64,000 nt of DNA from Pseudomonas sp. BN411 (GTDB lineage Bacteria > Pseudomonadota > Gammaproteobacteria > Pseudomonadales > Pseudomonadaceae). The DNA lies in contig NZ_SSOM01000073.1 in the NCBI RefSeq assembly GCF_029871235.1, positions 248,001 to 312,000 on the forward strand, in the 5' to 3' direction. The translations under genes were made by a program, and so were the position numbers. Below are positions 28,954 through 37,502 of the stretch, piece by piece; within the stretch, counting starts at the first letter, position 1; the number at the start of each line of letters is the position of its first letter. The notes under the pieces were generated by a model. That model was given only the letters and a program-made list of their open reading frames with translations, was not told the origin of the DNA and did not search any database.

Positions 28954-29111
28954 AACACAGATCCCCGCTGTCTTTCAGTCCGTTGACAACTTTCACCCAG
29001 TCGACCTGAAACAGCCGAAATGGCGACATGTGTCGGCCCGGCCATCTGTCCTCTCTACACATCCATAGTGTGAATCCGCACAATGCGCGCCAAACCCGAA
29101 ACGTCCCGACC

Positions 29112-29151
29112 GGCTGCGAGGTGAACACCACGCGGCAGGGTTCTTTCTTTT
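29112..29151 (+). promoter_or_regulatory. Hairpin with U-rich tail in the sstT leader
   Basis: GCTGCG (29112-29117) pairs with CGCGGC (29130-29135) and GGTG with CACC inside; after AGGG comes TTCTTTCTTTTT. It resembles a terminator or attenuator, 98 bases before sstT. The U run starts later than in a standard terminator. Confidence 0.35.
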
Positions 29152-29248
29152 TGCTTGATCTGCAGCATGGAGGACGGGGCGTCATCGGAGTCCAATTGCC
29201 ATTCCCGGGCCGGCTCCTCGTGCGGCCCGACGTTCTGCGGTACCTGCC

Positions 29249-30493
29249 ATGACTCATGCAAACGGCTCCATCCTGCAACGCTTGAAAGGCACCAGCCTGG
29301 TGACCCGAATCATCCTCGGCCTGATCGCAGGCATCGCCCTCGCCCTGATCGCCCCTTCGTCCGCCAGTGCCGTCGGCTTGCTCGGCAAGCTCTTCGTCAT
29401 GGCCCTGAAGGCCGTGGCGCCGGTACTGGTGTTCGTCCTGGTGATCGCCGCCATCGCCAACCACAAACCGGGTGAGCGCACCCATATCAAGCCGATCCTC
29501 TTCCTCTACCTGATCGGCACGTTCGCCGCCGCAGTGGTGGCAGTGCTGGCTTCCAGCGTTTTCCCGTCGACCATCGCCCTGACTACCGGCGCCAATGACC
29601 TGGCCCCGCCCGGCAACATCTCCGAGGTCCTGCTGGGTCTGCTGGGCAGCGCCGTAGCCAACCCGGTGACCGCGCTGATGGAAGCCAACTTCATCGGCAT
29701 CCTGGTCTGGGCGGTTGGCTTGGGTATCGCGATCCGCCAGGGCAGCGAAACCACCCGCAACGTGTTCAGCGACCTGTCCCATGGCGTGTCGCTGATCGTC
29801 CGTGTGGTGATCAGCTTCGCTCCGCTGGGCATCTTCGGCCTGGTCGCCTCGACCCTCGCGGAAAACGGCATCGGCGTGCTCGCCGACTACGCCCACCTGC
29901 TGGCGGTGCTGCTGGGCTGCATGCTCTTCGTGGCCTTCGTGGTGAACCCGCTGATCGTGTTCTGGAAGATTCGCCGCAATCCCTATCCGCTGGTGCTGAC
30001 CTGCCTGCGCGAAAGCGGTATCACCGCCTTCTTCACCCGCAGCTCTGCCGCCAACATCCCGGTGAACCTGCAGCTGTCGGAAAAGCTCGGTCTGCACGAG
30101 GACACCTACTCGGTCTCCATTCCCCTTGGCGCCACCATCAACATGGCTGGCGCGGCCATTACCATCACCGTGCTGACCCTGGCAGCGGTGAAGACCCTGG
30201 GCATCGCCGTGGACATTCCCACCGCCATCCTGCTCAGCGTGGTGGCGTCCATTTGCGCCTGTGGCGCTTCCGGTGTGGCCGGTGGTTCCCTGCTGCTGAT
30301 CCCGCTGGCGTGCAGCCTGTTCGGCATCCCCAGCGAAGTGGCGATGCAGGTGGTCGCCGTCGGTTTCATCATCGGTATCCTTCAGGACGCTGCCGAAACC
30401 GCGCTCAACTCGTCCACCGACGTTCTCTTCACCGCCGCCGCCTGCATGGCCAACGGCGACGTGGATGAGGCGCGCGCCGAACAGATCGGCTGA
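29249..30493 (+). CDS. sstT: Sodium/serine-threonine symporter SstT
   Basis: Inner-membrane carrier of 414 aa of the dicarboxylate/amino acid:cation symporter family with about eight membrane helices and two re-entrant loops. The serine-rich hairpin [14 protein letters not shown] (near residue 255) and the [15 protein letters not shown] segment are the substrate- and sodium-binding motifs of SstT. Length is typical. It stands alone between the thioesterase and the RTX gene. Confidence 0.92.
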   Translation: MTHANGSILQRLKGTSLVTRIILGLIAGIALALIAPSSASAVGLLGKLFVMALKAVAPVLVFVLVIAAIANHKPGERTHIKPILFLYLIGTFAAAVVAVLASSVFPSTIALTTGANDLAPPGNISEVLLGLLGSAVANPVTALMEANFIGILVWAVGLGIAIRQGSETTRNVFSDLSHGVSLIVRVVISFAPLGIFGLVASTLAENGIGVLADYAHLLAVLLGCMLFVAFVVNPLIVFWKIRRNPYPLVLTCLRESGITAFFTRSSAANIPVNLQLSEKLGLHEDTYSVSIPLGATINMAGAAITITVLTLAAVKTLGIAVDIPTAILLSVVASICACGASGVAGGSLLLIPLACSLFGIPSEVAMQVVAVGFIIGILQDAAETALNSSTDVLFTAAACMANGDVDEARAEQIG

Positions 30494-30529
30494 GACACAC
30501 CAGCGCCCGGCTGGTAAAGGAACACCTTC

Positions 30530-30562
30530 AGGGGCGCTGACTGCACGCGAGTCAGCGTCCCT
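30530..30562 (+). terminator. Strong hairpin after sstT
   Basis: AGGGGCGCTGACT pairs with AGTCAGCGTCCCT around a 7-base loop, 37 bases after the sstT stop. There is no U run, so it may act as an RNA-end stabiliser or with Rho. Confidence 0.5.
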
Positions 30563-30675
30563 GCCCGTTCGTCAGCGTAGCCTGAGTGCGGTGATGGCAA
30601 TCTAATGTCTGCGATCTAGTCTCCAGAGGCTGTGGGCCCCCGGTCCCTTCCGTCAATTCGCAGATGGAGATTGTC

Positions 30676-33663
30676 ATGCCTACCTTTGTTTATGGAGAGA
30701 ACGTCGTAAACACCACCACCACTGGCAATCAGAACGAGTCTGACGTCGTGGCGCTGACGGACGGCGGTTATGTGGTGGTGTGGAAGGGGGCTGGAACGGG
30801 CGACGCCGACGGTATTTTCACCCAGCGCTATGACGCCAGGGGCGTCCCGGTAGGTGTGGAAACCCGCGTCAACACTGTCGTGACCGGCGTGCAAAATAAT
30901 CCCTCCGTGGTTGCGCTGCTCAACGGCGGCTATGTGGTGACCTGGATCACTGAGGCCGCCGGCAGCGACGCCGAGATTTTCATGCAGCGCTATGACGCCG
31001 CAGGCGTCAAGTTGGGAGTCGAAACCAGGGTCAACAGCACAACGTTGAACTGGCAATACAATCCCGAAATCACTGCATTGACCGACGGCGGCTTCGTGGT
31101 TGTCTGGGCATCGGATGGTCAGGACGGCAGCATCGGCACAAGTTGCCTGCAGCGCTACGACGCCAATGGCGTGAAGGTCGGAGCAGAGGTTGTGGTCAAT
31201 ACGACCACTGCCGGTCCACAGGACTACCCCACAATCTCGGGTCTTGCCGATGGTGGGTACCTGGTGGTGTGGGAAGGGACTGGAAGCGGTGACTCATATG
31301 GGATCTTTGCGCAGCGCTTCAACGCCAGCGGTGCCAAGGTGGGCGTGGAAACCCGTATCAACACCGATGTGCTCGACAGTCAAAGCGAACCCGCCATAGC
31401 ACCGCTGGCCAATGGTGGCTATGTCGTCACATGGGAGACCATCCAGGACAGTACGGACGGCACGACGGACACCTATGTCCAGCTCTTCAACTCCGCGGGT
31501 ACCAAGGTGGGTACGCAGGTGCGGGTTAACACCACTACCGTCGGTTCCCAGGGCGAGCCTGAAATCACCGCGCTGTTCGACGGCGGATATCTGTTGGTCT
31601 GGTGCGGAAGTGGTGGCGGTGACGAGACGGGGATTTTCGCCCAGCGCTTCAATGCCAGCGGAGCCAAGGTCGGCCTGGAAGTCAGGATAAATACCAACAC
31701 CGCCAACATTCAGGAGTTTCCGCACGTCACTCTGCTGGTTGATGGCAGCTATGTGATCAGCTGGGATTCCTACGACGCCGCTGGTTTGGTCGGCGATGTC
31801 CATTCCCAGCGTTTTGATGCCAACGGTAACCGGCTGACAGGCCTGACCGGAGATGCGGCAGCCAATGTCCTGACTTGGGCAGGACCGGGCGCCGCGATCA
31901 TCGAAGGGTTCGCGGGGAACGACCAACTGACCGGCGCGGCCATGAACGATCACCTCGTTGGCGGAGCGGGCGACGATGTGCTCAATGGCGGGATTGGGTT
32001 TGACCGCATGCTCGGGGGCGATGGCTCCGATATCTATTACGTCGACAGCGTGTTCGATATCGTCAACGAAACCAACGCGGTGGCGGCGACTGGTGGCACC
32101 GACACGGTTTACAGCTCCCTGGGTGCCTACACCCTGGGGGCCAATGTGGAGAACTTGCGCCTGCTGGCGGCAGGTGCGGCGAACGGTACCGGCAACGCGC
32201 TCGCCAACACGCTGTTCGCCGGTGCGGGCAACAATATTCTGGATGGCGGGGCCGGCGCCGACACCGCGTCCTACCTCTATGCGACGGCGGCGGTCACTGC
32301 CAGCCTGGCGGTGACGACTGCCCAGGCAACGGGGGGCTCGGGCAGCGACACGCTGCTGAATGTCGAGAACCTGACGGGCAGCAACTTCAACGACACCCTG
32401 ACGGGTAACGCCGGAGCCAACACCCTCAACGGTGGTCTCGGCGTTGATGTGCTGATCGGCGGCGATGGCTCCGATATCTACTTCGTCGACAATGCGGGCG
32501 ATGTCGTCAGCGAGACCAACGCGGTGGCCGCGACCGGTGGCACCGACACGGTTTACAGCTCACTGGGGGCCTACACCCTGGGTGCCAACGTGGAGCATTT
32601 GCGGCTGCTGGCGGCGGGTGCGGCGAACGGCACCGGCAACGCGCTCGCCAACACGCTGTTTGCGGGGGCGGGCAACAACGTCCTGGATGGCGGGGCCGGC
32701 GCCGACACCGCGTCCTACCTCTATGCGACAGCGGCGGTCACCGCCGGCCTGGCGGTGACGACTGCCCAGGCAACCGGGGGCTCGGGCAGCGACACACTGT
32801 TGAATGTCGAGAACCTGACGGGCAGCAACTTCAACGACACCCTGACCGGTAACGCTGGGGCGAACACCCTCGACGGTGGTCTCGGCAACGATGTGCTGAT
32901 CGGTGGCGATGGCTCCGATATCTACTTCGTCAACGCAGCAGGGGATGTCGTCAGCGAGACCAACGCGGTGGCCGCGACCGGCGGCACCGACACGGTTTAC
33001 AGCTCTCTGGGTGCCTACACGCTGGGTGCCAACGTGGAGAATTTGCGCCTGCTGGCGGCAGGTGCCGCCAACGGCACCGGCAATGCGCTCGCCAACACGC
33101 TGTTCGCCGGTGCGGGCAACAACGTCCTGGATGGTGGTGCCGGTGTCGACACCGCGTCCTACCTCTATGCGACAGCGGCGGTCACCGCCAGCCTGGCGGT
33201 GACGATCGCCCAGGCGACCGGCGGTTCGGGCAGTGACACGCTGCTGAATGTCGAGAGCCTGACGGGCAGCAACTTCAACGACATCCTCACCGGCAATGCT
33301 GCGGCCAACGTCCTCAACGGTGGTTTGGGTGTGGATCAGTTGGCCGGTGGCGCAGGGGCGGACCTATTCGACTTCAATGCCCTTGGCGAGATGGGGGTGG
33401 GTGCGCTGCGCGATGTGGTGAAGGACTTCAAGACTGTAGAGGGCGACAAGCTCGATCTGTCCACCCTGGATGCGAATGCGGCCACCGTTGCCAATGAGGC
33501 GTTCAGTTTTATTGGTGCAAGCGCATTCAGCGCCAATGCAACAGGCCAAGTGCGTTTTGCCAATGGGGTTCTTTTTGGAAGCACTGACGCGGACGCAGTT
33601 GCCGAGTTCGAAATTTCCTTGCTTGGCGTAGCATCGTTCGCCAGCACCGATCTGATTGCCTGA
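30676..33663 (+). CDS. RTX-type calcium-binding repeat protein with seven N-terminal blade-like repeats
   Basis: 995 aa without a signal peptide. Residues about 10-395 hold seven repeats of about 52 residues, each with a pattern like LxDGGYVVVW...IFxQRYDAxGxxVGxExRVNT, suggesting a seven-bladed propeller. Residues about 400-890 contain nonapeptide GGxGxDxxx motifs and three near-identical 148-residue units. The C-terminus (ADLFDFNALGEMG... to STDLIA) resembles the M10 peptidase C-terminal domain and its uncleaved type I secretion signal. GGAGA, 5 bases before the second ATG (30676), favours it over the ATG at 30664. No transporter (LapB/PrtD-like) genes are nearby. A secreted surface or adhesion role is inferred; no catalytic motif was seen. 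Confidence 0.85.
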   Translation: MPTFVYGENVVNTTTTGNQNESDVVALTDGGYVVVWKGAGTGDADGIFTQRYDARGVPVGVETRVNTVVTGVQNNPSVVALLNGGYVVTWITEAAGSDAEIFMQRYDAAGVKLGVETRVNSTTLNWQYNPEITALTDGGFVVVWASDGQDGSIGTSCLQRYDANGVKVGAEVVVNTTTAGPQDYPTISGLADGGYLVVWEGTGSGDSYGIFAQRFNASGAKVGVETRINTDVLDSQSEPAIAPLANGGYVVTWETIQDSTDGTTDTYVQLFNSAGTKVGTQVRVNTTTVGSQGEPEITALFDGGYLLVWCGSGGGDETGIFAQRFNASGAKVGLEVRINTNTANIQEFPHVTLLVDGSYVISWDSYDAAGLVGDVHSQRFDANGNRLTGLTGDAAANVLTWAGPGAAIIEGFAGNDQLTGAAMNDHLVGGAGDDVLNGGIGFDRMLGGDGSDIYYVDSVFDIVNETNAVAATGGTDTVYSSLGAYTLGANVENLRLLAAGAANGTGNALANTLFAGAGNNILDGGAGADTASYLYATAAVTASLAVTTAQATGGSGSDTLLNVENLTGSNFNDTLTGNAGANTLNGGLGVDVLIGGDGSDIYFVDNAGDVVSETNAVAATGGTDTVYSSLGAYTLGANVEHLRLLAAGAANGTGNALANTLFAGAGNNVLDGGAGADTASYLYATAAVTAGLAVTTAQATGGSGSDTLLNVENLTGSNFNDTLTGNAGANTLDGGLGNDVLIGGDGSDIYFVNAAGDVVSETNAVAATGGTDTVYSSLGAYTLGANVENLRLLAAGAANGTGNALANTLFAGAGNNVLDGGAGVDTASYLYATAAVTASLAVTIAQATGGSGSDTLLNVESLTGSNFNDILTGNAAANVLNGGLGVDQLAGGAGADLFDFNALGEMGVGALRDVVKDFKTVEGDKLDLSTLDANAATVANEAFSFIGASAFSANATGQVRFANGVLFGSTDADAVAEFEISLLGVASFASTDLIA
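32017..33348 (+). repeat. Three tandem 444-bp repeats inside the RTX gene
   Basis: Units begin at 32017, 32461 and 32905 (each GGCGATGGCTCCGATATCTA) and the third ends at 33348, so the period is exactly 444 bases (148 codons). The units are nearly identical at nucleotide level (for example GGTTTACAGCTCxCTGGG and GACGGGCAGCAACTTCAACG in each), which points to recent duplication or gene conversion and makes copy number prone to change. Confidence 0.95.
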
Positions 33664-33680
33664 CTTCGGCCTGTAACGAA

Positions 33681-33706
33681 AAAGCCCGGCAAATGCCGGG
33701 CTTTTT
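33681..33706. terminator. Bidirectional terminator between RTX gene and glycine-zipper gene
   Basis: AGCCCGGC-AAAT-GCCGGGCT with AAAAA on the left and TTTTT on the right; serves the RTX gene and the convergent gene at 33721. Confidence 0.92.
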
Positions 33707-33720
33707 CATGGGCGCATCGA

Positions 33721-34122
33721 TCAGTGGCGATGCTTGCCGTGCTTGTGGTGGTGACCGTCGTGATCGTCCTTGGTCAGCTCAGTGGCGATGGCACCACCCG
33801 CTGCGCCACCCAGGCCAGCGCCGATGGCGGAGCCAGTGGAGCCGCCCAGTGCGCGACCGGCTACCGAGCCACCCGCTGCGCCCAGACCACCGCCGATAGC
33901 GGCTTCGGTCTTGCGGCCGCTCTTGGCGGTCATGGCGCCACCCGCTGCGCCACCAAGGCCGGCGCCAATGGCCGCGCCAGTGCTGCCGCCAACAGCGTTG
34001 CCAACAACGTTGCCAAGGACGCCGCCGAGGCCGCCACCGATGGCATTGTTGGTGGTTTCGCCGGCCACTACGGCCTGAGTGGCCAGAAGGCTGAGGGCGA
34101 GGGCGGTTACTGCTTTACGCAT
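33721..34122 (-). CDS. Exported glycine-zipper protein with His-rich tail
   Basis: 133 aa. A signal peptide (MRKAVTALALSLLATQAVVA, cut before GE) is followed by two glycine-zipper blocks with GxxxGxxxG spacing (for example GNAVGGSTGAAIGAGLGG), which pack membrane helices. The tail is DDHDGHHHKHGKHRH, eight His in fifteen residues, able to bind metal. GGAG about 10 bases before the ATG at 34122 supports this start over a longer frame. It is a paralogue of the next gene upstream. Function is not known; envelope location is inferred. Confidence 0.8.
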   Translation of the reverse strand: MRKAVTALALSLLATQAVVAGETTNNAIGGGLGGVLGNVVGNAVGGSTGAAIGAGLGGAAGGAMTAKSGRKTEAAIGGGLGAAGGSVAGRALGGSTGSAIGAGLGGAAGGAIATELTKDDHDGHHHKHGKHRH

Positions 34123-34250
34123 CGTGCTTTGTCTCCATTGCAAATGGGGGAGTCCATGGTCCCTCGGCTTGTGCAAGGGGGCCCATGACGCAGGTCAGAT
34201 TATGGGGGCGGGAAGAGGCCGGCTGTCGCTCGACCAGGCCTCAGGTCCAG

Positions 34251-34278
34251 AAAAAGCCCGCTGGACGCGGGCTTTTTT
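34251..34278. terminator. Bidirectional terminator after the second glycine-zipper gene
   Basis: GCCCGC-TGGAC-GCGGGC flanked by AAAAA on the left and TTTTTT on the right; on the minus strand it ends the transcript of the gene at 34293. Confidence 0.9.
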
Positions 34279-34292
34279 GTTGATTGTGAGGA

Positions 34293-34784
34293 TCAGTCGT
34301 CCCAATCACCGTGGTGGCGGTGCTTGTGCTTGCGATGGCCCCAGGCGTGTCCACGACCAGGGTGGTCGCGGTAAGCGCGACGATAGTGGCGATGGTCGTC
34401 ATCGTAGTCGTCATCGTCGTAGCGGTTACGGTCACCGAACTCGTTGCCGAGGGCACCGCCGGCGCCGCCGCCGAGAGCTGCGCCGATCAGGCCGCCAGTG
34501 GTGCCGCCCATTTGCCGGCCGACAACTTGACCACCCGCCGCGCCCAGGCCACCGCCGATGGCAGCTTCGGTACGGTTACGTTTCGGGGCTGCTACTGCAC
34601 CGCCCGCGGCACCACCTACGCCGGCGCCAATTGCTGCGCCAGTGCTGCCGCCAACAGCGTTGCCGACAACGGACCCCACAACCCCGCCCAGCGCGCCGCC
34701 AATACCGGCATCGGTATTGCCGCCTGCAAAGGCGCTGCCGCTGGCCAGGCCAAGAGACAGAAGAAGGATCGAGGTGTACTTCAT
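34293..34784 (-). CDS. Exported glycine-zipper protein with Asp/His/Arg-rich tail
   Basis: 163 aa, paralogue of the gene at 33721. Signal peptide MKYTSILLLSLGLASGSAFA, then two glycine-zipper blocks (GNAVGGSTGAAIGAGVGG; MGGTTGGLIGAALGGG) joined by a basic RNRTEAAIGGG linker. The tail has an acidic run (YDDDDYDDD) followed by many His, Arg and Lys. The two genes are tandem but each has its own terminator, so they are probably separate transcripts. Function unknown; an outer-membrane or periplasmic metal- or stress-linked role is only a guess. Confidence 0.8.
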   Translation of the reverse strand: MKYTSILLLSLGLASGSAFAGGNTDAGIGGALGGVVGSVVGNAVGGSTGAAIGAGVGGAAGGAVAAPKRNRTEAAIGGGLGAAGGQVVGRQMGGTTGGLIGAALGGGAGGALGNEFGDRNRYDDDDYDDDHRHYRRAYRDHPGRGHAWGHRKHKHRHHGDWDD

Positions 34785-35180
34785 GGTGAGGATCGCCTCA
34801 GTGGTTTTGGTGAGGCGATATTTACTGTAGGAATTTTCTTAAGCAAGTATCTGGCGACGAAAAGCAGCAACTTTTCTTGTTTTTTTAATTGTCTGATTTT
34901 TCGGCAGAACTTTTTTCGGTTCGGGCTGTCAGAGACTTGTTCCCGCCCGCCTTTTCCTTGGTTTTCAGCCCTTTTTGATACTGGCAAATTGCCAAGAAGC
35001 TATAAAGTTCCGTCGTGACTTTATATAGGCATCGAATCCGTATTTCAAATTGTTTCTGGCGAATACAAGTTCGCGAAACAAACTTCTCTTAGTTCAATTA
35101 AAGAATGATTTCAGCCGCAGCATTGTGTGCTTGTGTTGTCGCGCCCTGGGCCGGCCAGCGCCAGCCCAGGGGTGGCCACT
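34785..35180. other. AT-rich gap with several palindromes, no gene found
   Basis: Base composition drops sharply compared with the flanks. Palindromes seen: TGGCAA-A-TTGCCA (34982-34994), TATAAAGT-N9-ACTTTATA (35001-35025) and TGTTTC..GCGAA-N6-TTCGC..GAAACA (35051-35080). A short AT hairpin with a T7 run lies near 34856-34882. No reading frame here has a ribosome binding site. It may hold the promoter of the gene at 34293, a small RNA, or the scar of a transfer event. Confidence 0.55.
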
Positions 35181-37502
35181 TCAGAGGATGCGGCCGTTAT
35201 CGCGAGAGGCTTCGAGGCGGATGGCCACGAACTTGGACGTGGGGGTGTAGCTGCCGTCGCCGTAGCTTTCCAGGGGCACCAGCGGGTTGGTTTCCGGGTA
35301 GTAGGCGGCAGCCTGGCCGGTGGGGATGTCGAAGGCCAGCAGGCTGAAGCCGGAGACCCGCCGCTCCACACCGTCGTCCCAGAGCGTCACCAAGTCCACC
35401 TTCTGCCCCGGTTCGAAGCCCAGCCGGCGGATATCGGCCTCATTGGCGAAGACCACCTCACGCTGACCCCGCACGCCGCGATAGCGATCGTCCAGGCCGT
35501 AGATGGTGGTGTTGTACTGGTCGTGTGAGCGCAGGGTCTGGAGGATCAGGTGCGGCGTCTTGCCGGTGCTGCGGACCTTCTCGTGGAGCAGGTCCTCTGG
35601 CAGCGGATTGGCGGCGAAGTTGGCGCGTCCGCTCTGTGTGCTCCATTGCCGGGCGTTCGCCGTGTTGCCCAGGTAGAACCCCCCGGGATGCTGCACGCGA
35701 CGGTTGAAGTCCTCGAATCCTGGAATGGTCTCGGCAATCAGGTCGCGGATACGGTCGTAGTTGGCGATCAGCGCATCCCAGTCCACCGGCTGGTTGCCCA
35801 GGGTGGCCTTGGCGATACCGGCGACGATGGCCGGCTCCGAGCGCATCTCGCGGGACGAAGGCTCCAGCTGGCCATAGGACGCGTGGATCATGCTGAAGGA
35901 GTCTTCCACCGTCACCGCCTGCGGGCCTTCGAGCTGGTGATCGATGTCAGTACGGCCCAGGCACGGCAGGATCAACGCTTCCTGGCCAACAGTGAGGTGG
36001 CTGCGGTTGAGCTTGGTGCTGATCTGCACCGTCAGCTCGCAATTGCGCAATGCGGCGTGGGTGCGATGGCTGTCCGGGGTGGCCTGGGCGAAGTTACCGC
36101 CAAGGCCGATGAAGACCTTCGCCTCGCCACTCTGCATCGCGTTGATCGCTTCCACCGTGTTGTGGCCATTCTCCCGCGGCACCTTGAAACCAAAACGCTT
36201 TTCCAGCGCATCCAGCAGAGCCGCCGGCGGGCGGTCGTTGATGCCCATGGTGCGGTCGCCCTGCACATTGCTGTGACCGCGCACCGGGCAGAGGCCGGCA
36301 CCAGGGCGGCCGATGTTGCCGCGCAACAGTTGCAGGTTGACGATTTCCTGGATGGTCGGAACCGAATGGCGGTGCTGGGTGATACCCATGGCCCAGCAGA
36401 TGATCACGTTCCCGGCATCGCGGTAGATGCGCGCGGAGGTCTCGATTTCCTCCAGGGTCAGGCCCGACTGCTGCTCGATCTGCGTCCAGGGTGTGGCGTC
36501 CACTTCAGCCAGGTAGGCATCCACACCGTCGGTATGTTCGGCGATGAAGGCGTGGTCGAACACAGGTGCCTCGCCCTTTGCCTGGGCTTCGCGCTCCCAC
36601 TGCAGCAGGAACTTGGCGATGCCGCGAACGGCGGCCATGTCGCCACCCAAGGCCGGGCGGAAGAAGGCGGTGTTCAGCGGGCGCGAGCCGTTGCTGAGCA
36701 TCTCCAGGGCATGCTGCGGGTGCTGGAATCGCTCCAGGCCGCGTTCCTTGAGCGGGTTGTAGCAGACCACCTGGGCGCCGCGTTTCACCGCTTCGCGCAG
36801 CGGTTCGAGCATGCGCGGGTGATTGGTTCCGGGGTTCTGGCCGAATACGAAGATGGCGTCGGCATGCTCGAAATCGTGGAAGGTCACGCTGCCCTTGCCC
36901 ACGCCGACACTCTCGATGAGGGCGACGCCGCTGGCCTCGTGGCACATGTTCGAGCAGTCGGGGAAGTTGTTGGTGCCGAAGGCGCGGACGAACAGCTGGT
37001 ACAGGTACGCCGCCTCATTGCTGGCGCGGCCGGAGGTGTAGAACTCGGCCTGGTGCGGGCTTTCAAGGTTGCGCAGGTGGCGGGCCACCAGGGCGAAGGC
37101 GTGCTCCCAGCTGACCGGGACGTAGTGGTCGGTCTGGCGGTCGTAGCGCATGGGTTGGGTCAGGCGGCCCTGGTATTCGAGCCAGTAGTCGCTCTGCTCG
37201 CGCAGCTGGCTGACGCTGTGGCGGGCGAAGAAGGCGGCATCCACCCGACGCTTGGTGGCTTCCCAGTTGACCGCCTTGGCGCCGTTCTCGCAGAACTTGA
37301 CGCGGCCGTCCTCGGGGGAGTCGCCCCAGGCGCAGCCGGGGCAGTCGAAACCGCCGTTCTGGTTGGTCTTGAGCAGGGCGCGGAGGTTCTTGAACGGCTG
37401 TTTGCTGTCCAGCCAGAAGCGGGTAACGCTTTTCAGCGCACCCCAACCGGCCGCTGCGCCCTTGTAGGGTTTGTAGCGGGGGTTTACGGGTTGCAGGCTC
37501 AT
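35181..37502 (-). CDS. FdhF/YdeP-type molybdopterin oxidoreductase
   Basis: 773-aa catalytic subunit of the molybdopterin-guanine dinucleotide family. An N-terminal CPGC motif (FDCPGCAWGD, near residue 52) marks the YdeP type of iron-sulfur region; NMCHEASGV near 180 lies where formate dehydrogenases carry Sec or Cys; GQNPGTNHPRM and NLQLLRGNIGRPGAG are cofactor-binding segments, and the C-terminal molybdopterin dinucleotide domain (about 640-773) is complete. Cytoplasmic, without Tat signal. Its ATG overlaps the fdhD stop by 4 bases, so the sulfurtransferase is made with it. Substrate is unproven; YdeP relatives are linked to acid resistance. Confidence 0.88.
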   Translation of the reverse strand: MSLQPVNPRYKPYKGAAAGWGALKSVTRFWLDSKQPFKNLRALLKTNQNGGFDCPGCAWGDSPEDGRVKFCENGAKAVNWEATKRRVDAAFFARHSVSQLREQSDYWLEYQGRLTQPMRYDRQTDHYVPVSWEHAFALVARHLRNLESPHQAEFYTSGRASNEAAYLYQLFVRAFGTNNFPDCSNMCHEASGVALIESVGVGKGSVTFHDFEHADAIFVFGQNPGTNHPRMLEPLREAVKRGAQVVCYNPLKERGLERFQHPQHALEMLSNGSRPLNTAFFRPALGGDMAAVRGIAKFLLQWEREAQAKGEAPVFDHAFIAEHTDGVDAYLAEVDATPWTQIEQQSGLTLEEIETSARIYRDAGNVIICWAMGITQHRHSVPTIQEIVNLQLLRGNIGRPGAGLCPVRGHSNVQGDRTMGINDRPPAALLDALEKRFGFKVPRENGHNTVEAINAMQSGEAKVFIGLGGNFAQATPDSHRTHAALRNCELTVQISTKLNRSHLTVGQEALILPCLGRTDIDHQLEGPQAVTVEDSFSMIHASYGQLEPSSREMRSEPAIVAGIAKATLGNQPVDWDALIANYDRIRDLIAETIPGFEDFNRRVQHPGGFYLGNTANARQWSTQSGRANFAANPLPEDLLHEKVRSTGKTPHLILQTLRSHDQYNTTIYGLDDRYRGVRGQREVVFANEADIRRLGFEPGQKVDLVTLWDDGVERRVSGFSLLAFDIPTGQAAAYYPETNPLVPLESYGDGSYTPTSKFVAIRLEASRDNGRIL

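Larger units (their letters stand above)
28912..29248 (+). other. Intergenic region and sstT leader
   Basis: Apart from the short palindrome at 28926-28953 and the hairpin at 29112-29151, nothing gene-like was seen. A serine-rich frame starting near 29167 has no ribosome binding site and no stop before sstT, so it is not called. Confidence 0.5.

Noticed and set aside
29155..29475. Serine-rich frame before sstT, tempting as a leader peptide for a serine transporter
   Set aside because: Six Ser in about the first 16 residues is suggestive, but there is no ribosome binding site, and the frame runs on through the sstT start without a stop, so it is most likely an out-of-frame shadow.
32017..33348. 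Regular repeats as a possible CRISPR array
   Set aside because: The units are 444 bases, in frame and protein-coding; there are no short repeats with unique spacers.
34311..35018. 235-codon plus-strand frame across the glycine-zipper gene and AT-rich gap
   Set aside because: It is the antisense of low-complexity Gly/Ala codons and then drifts into AT-rich DNA; no start signal.
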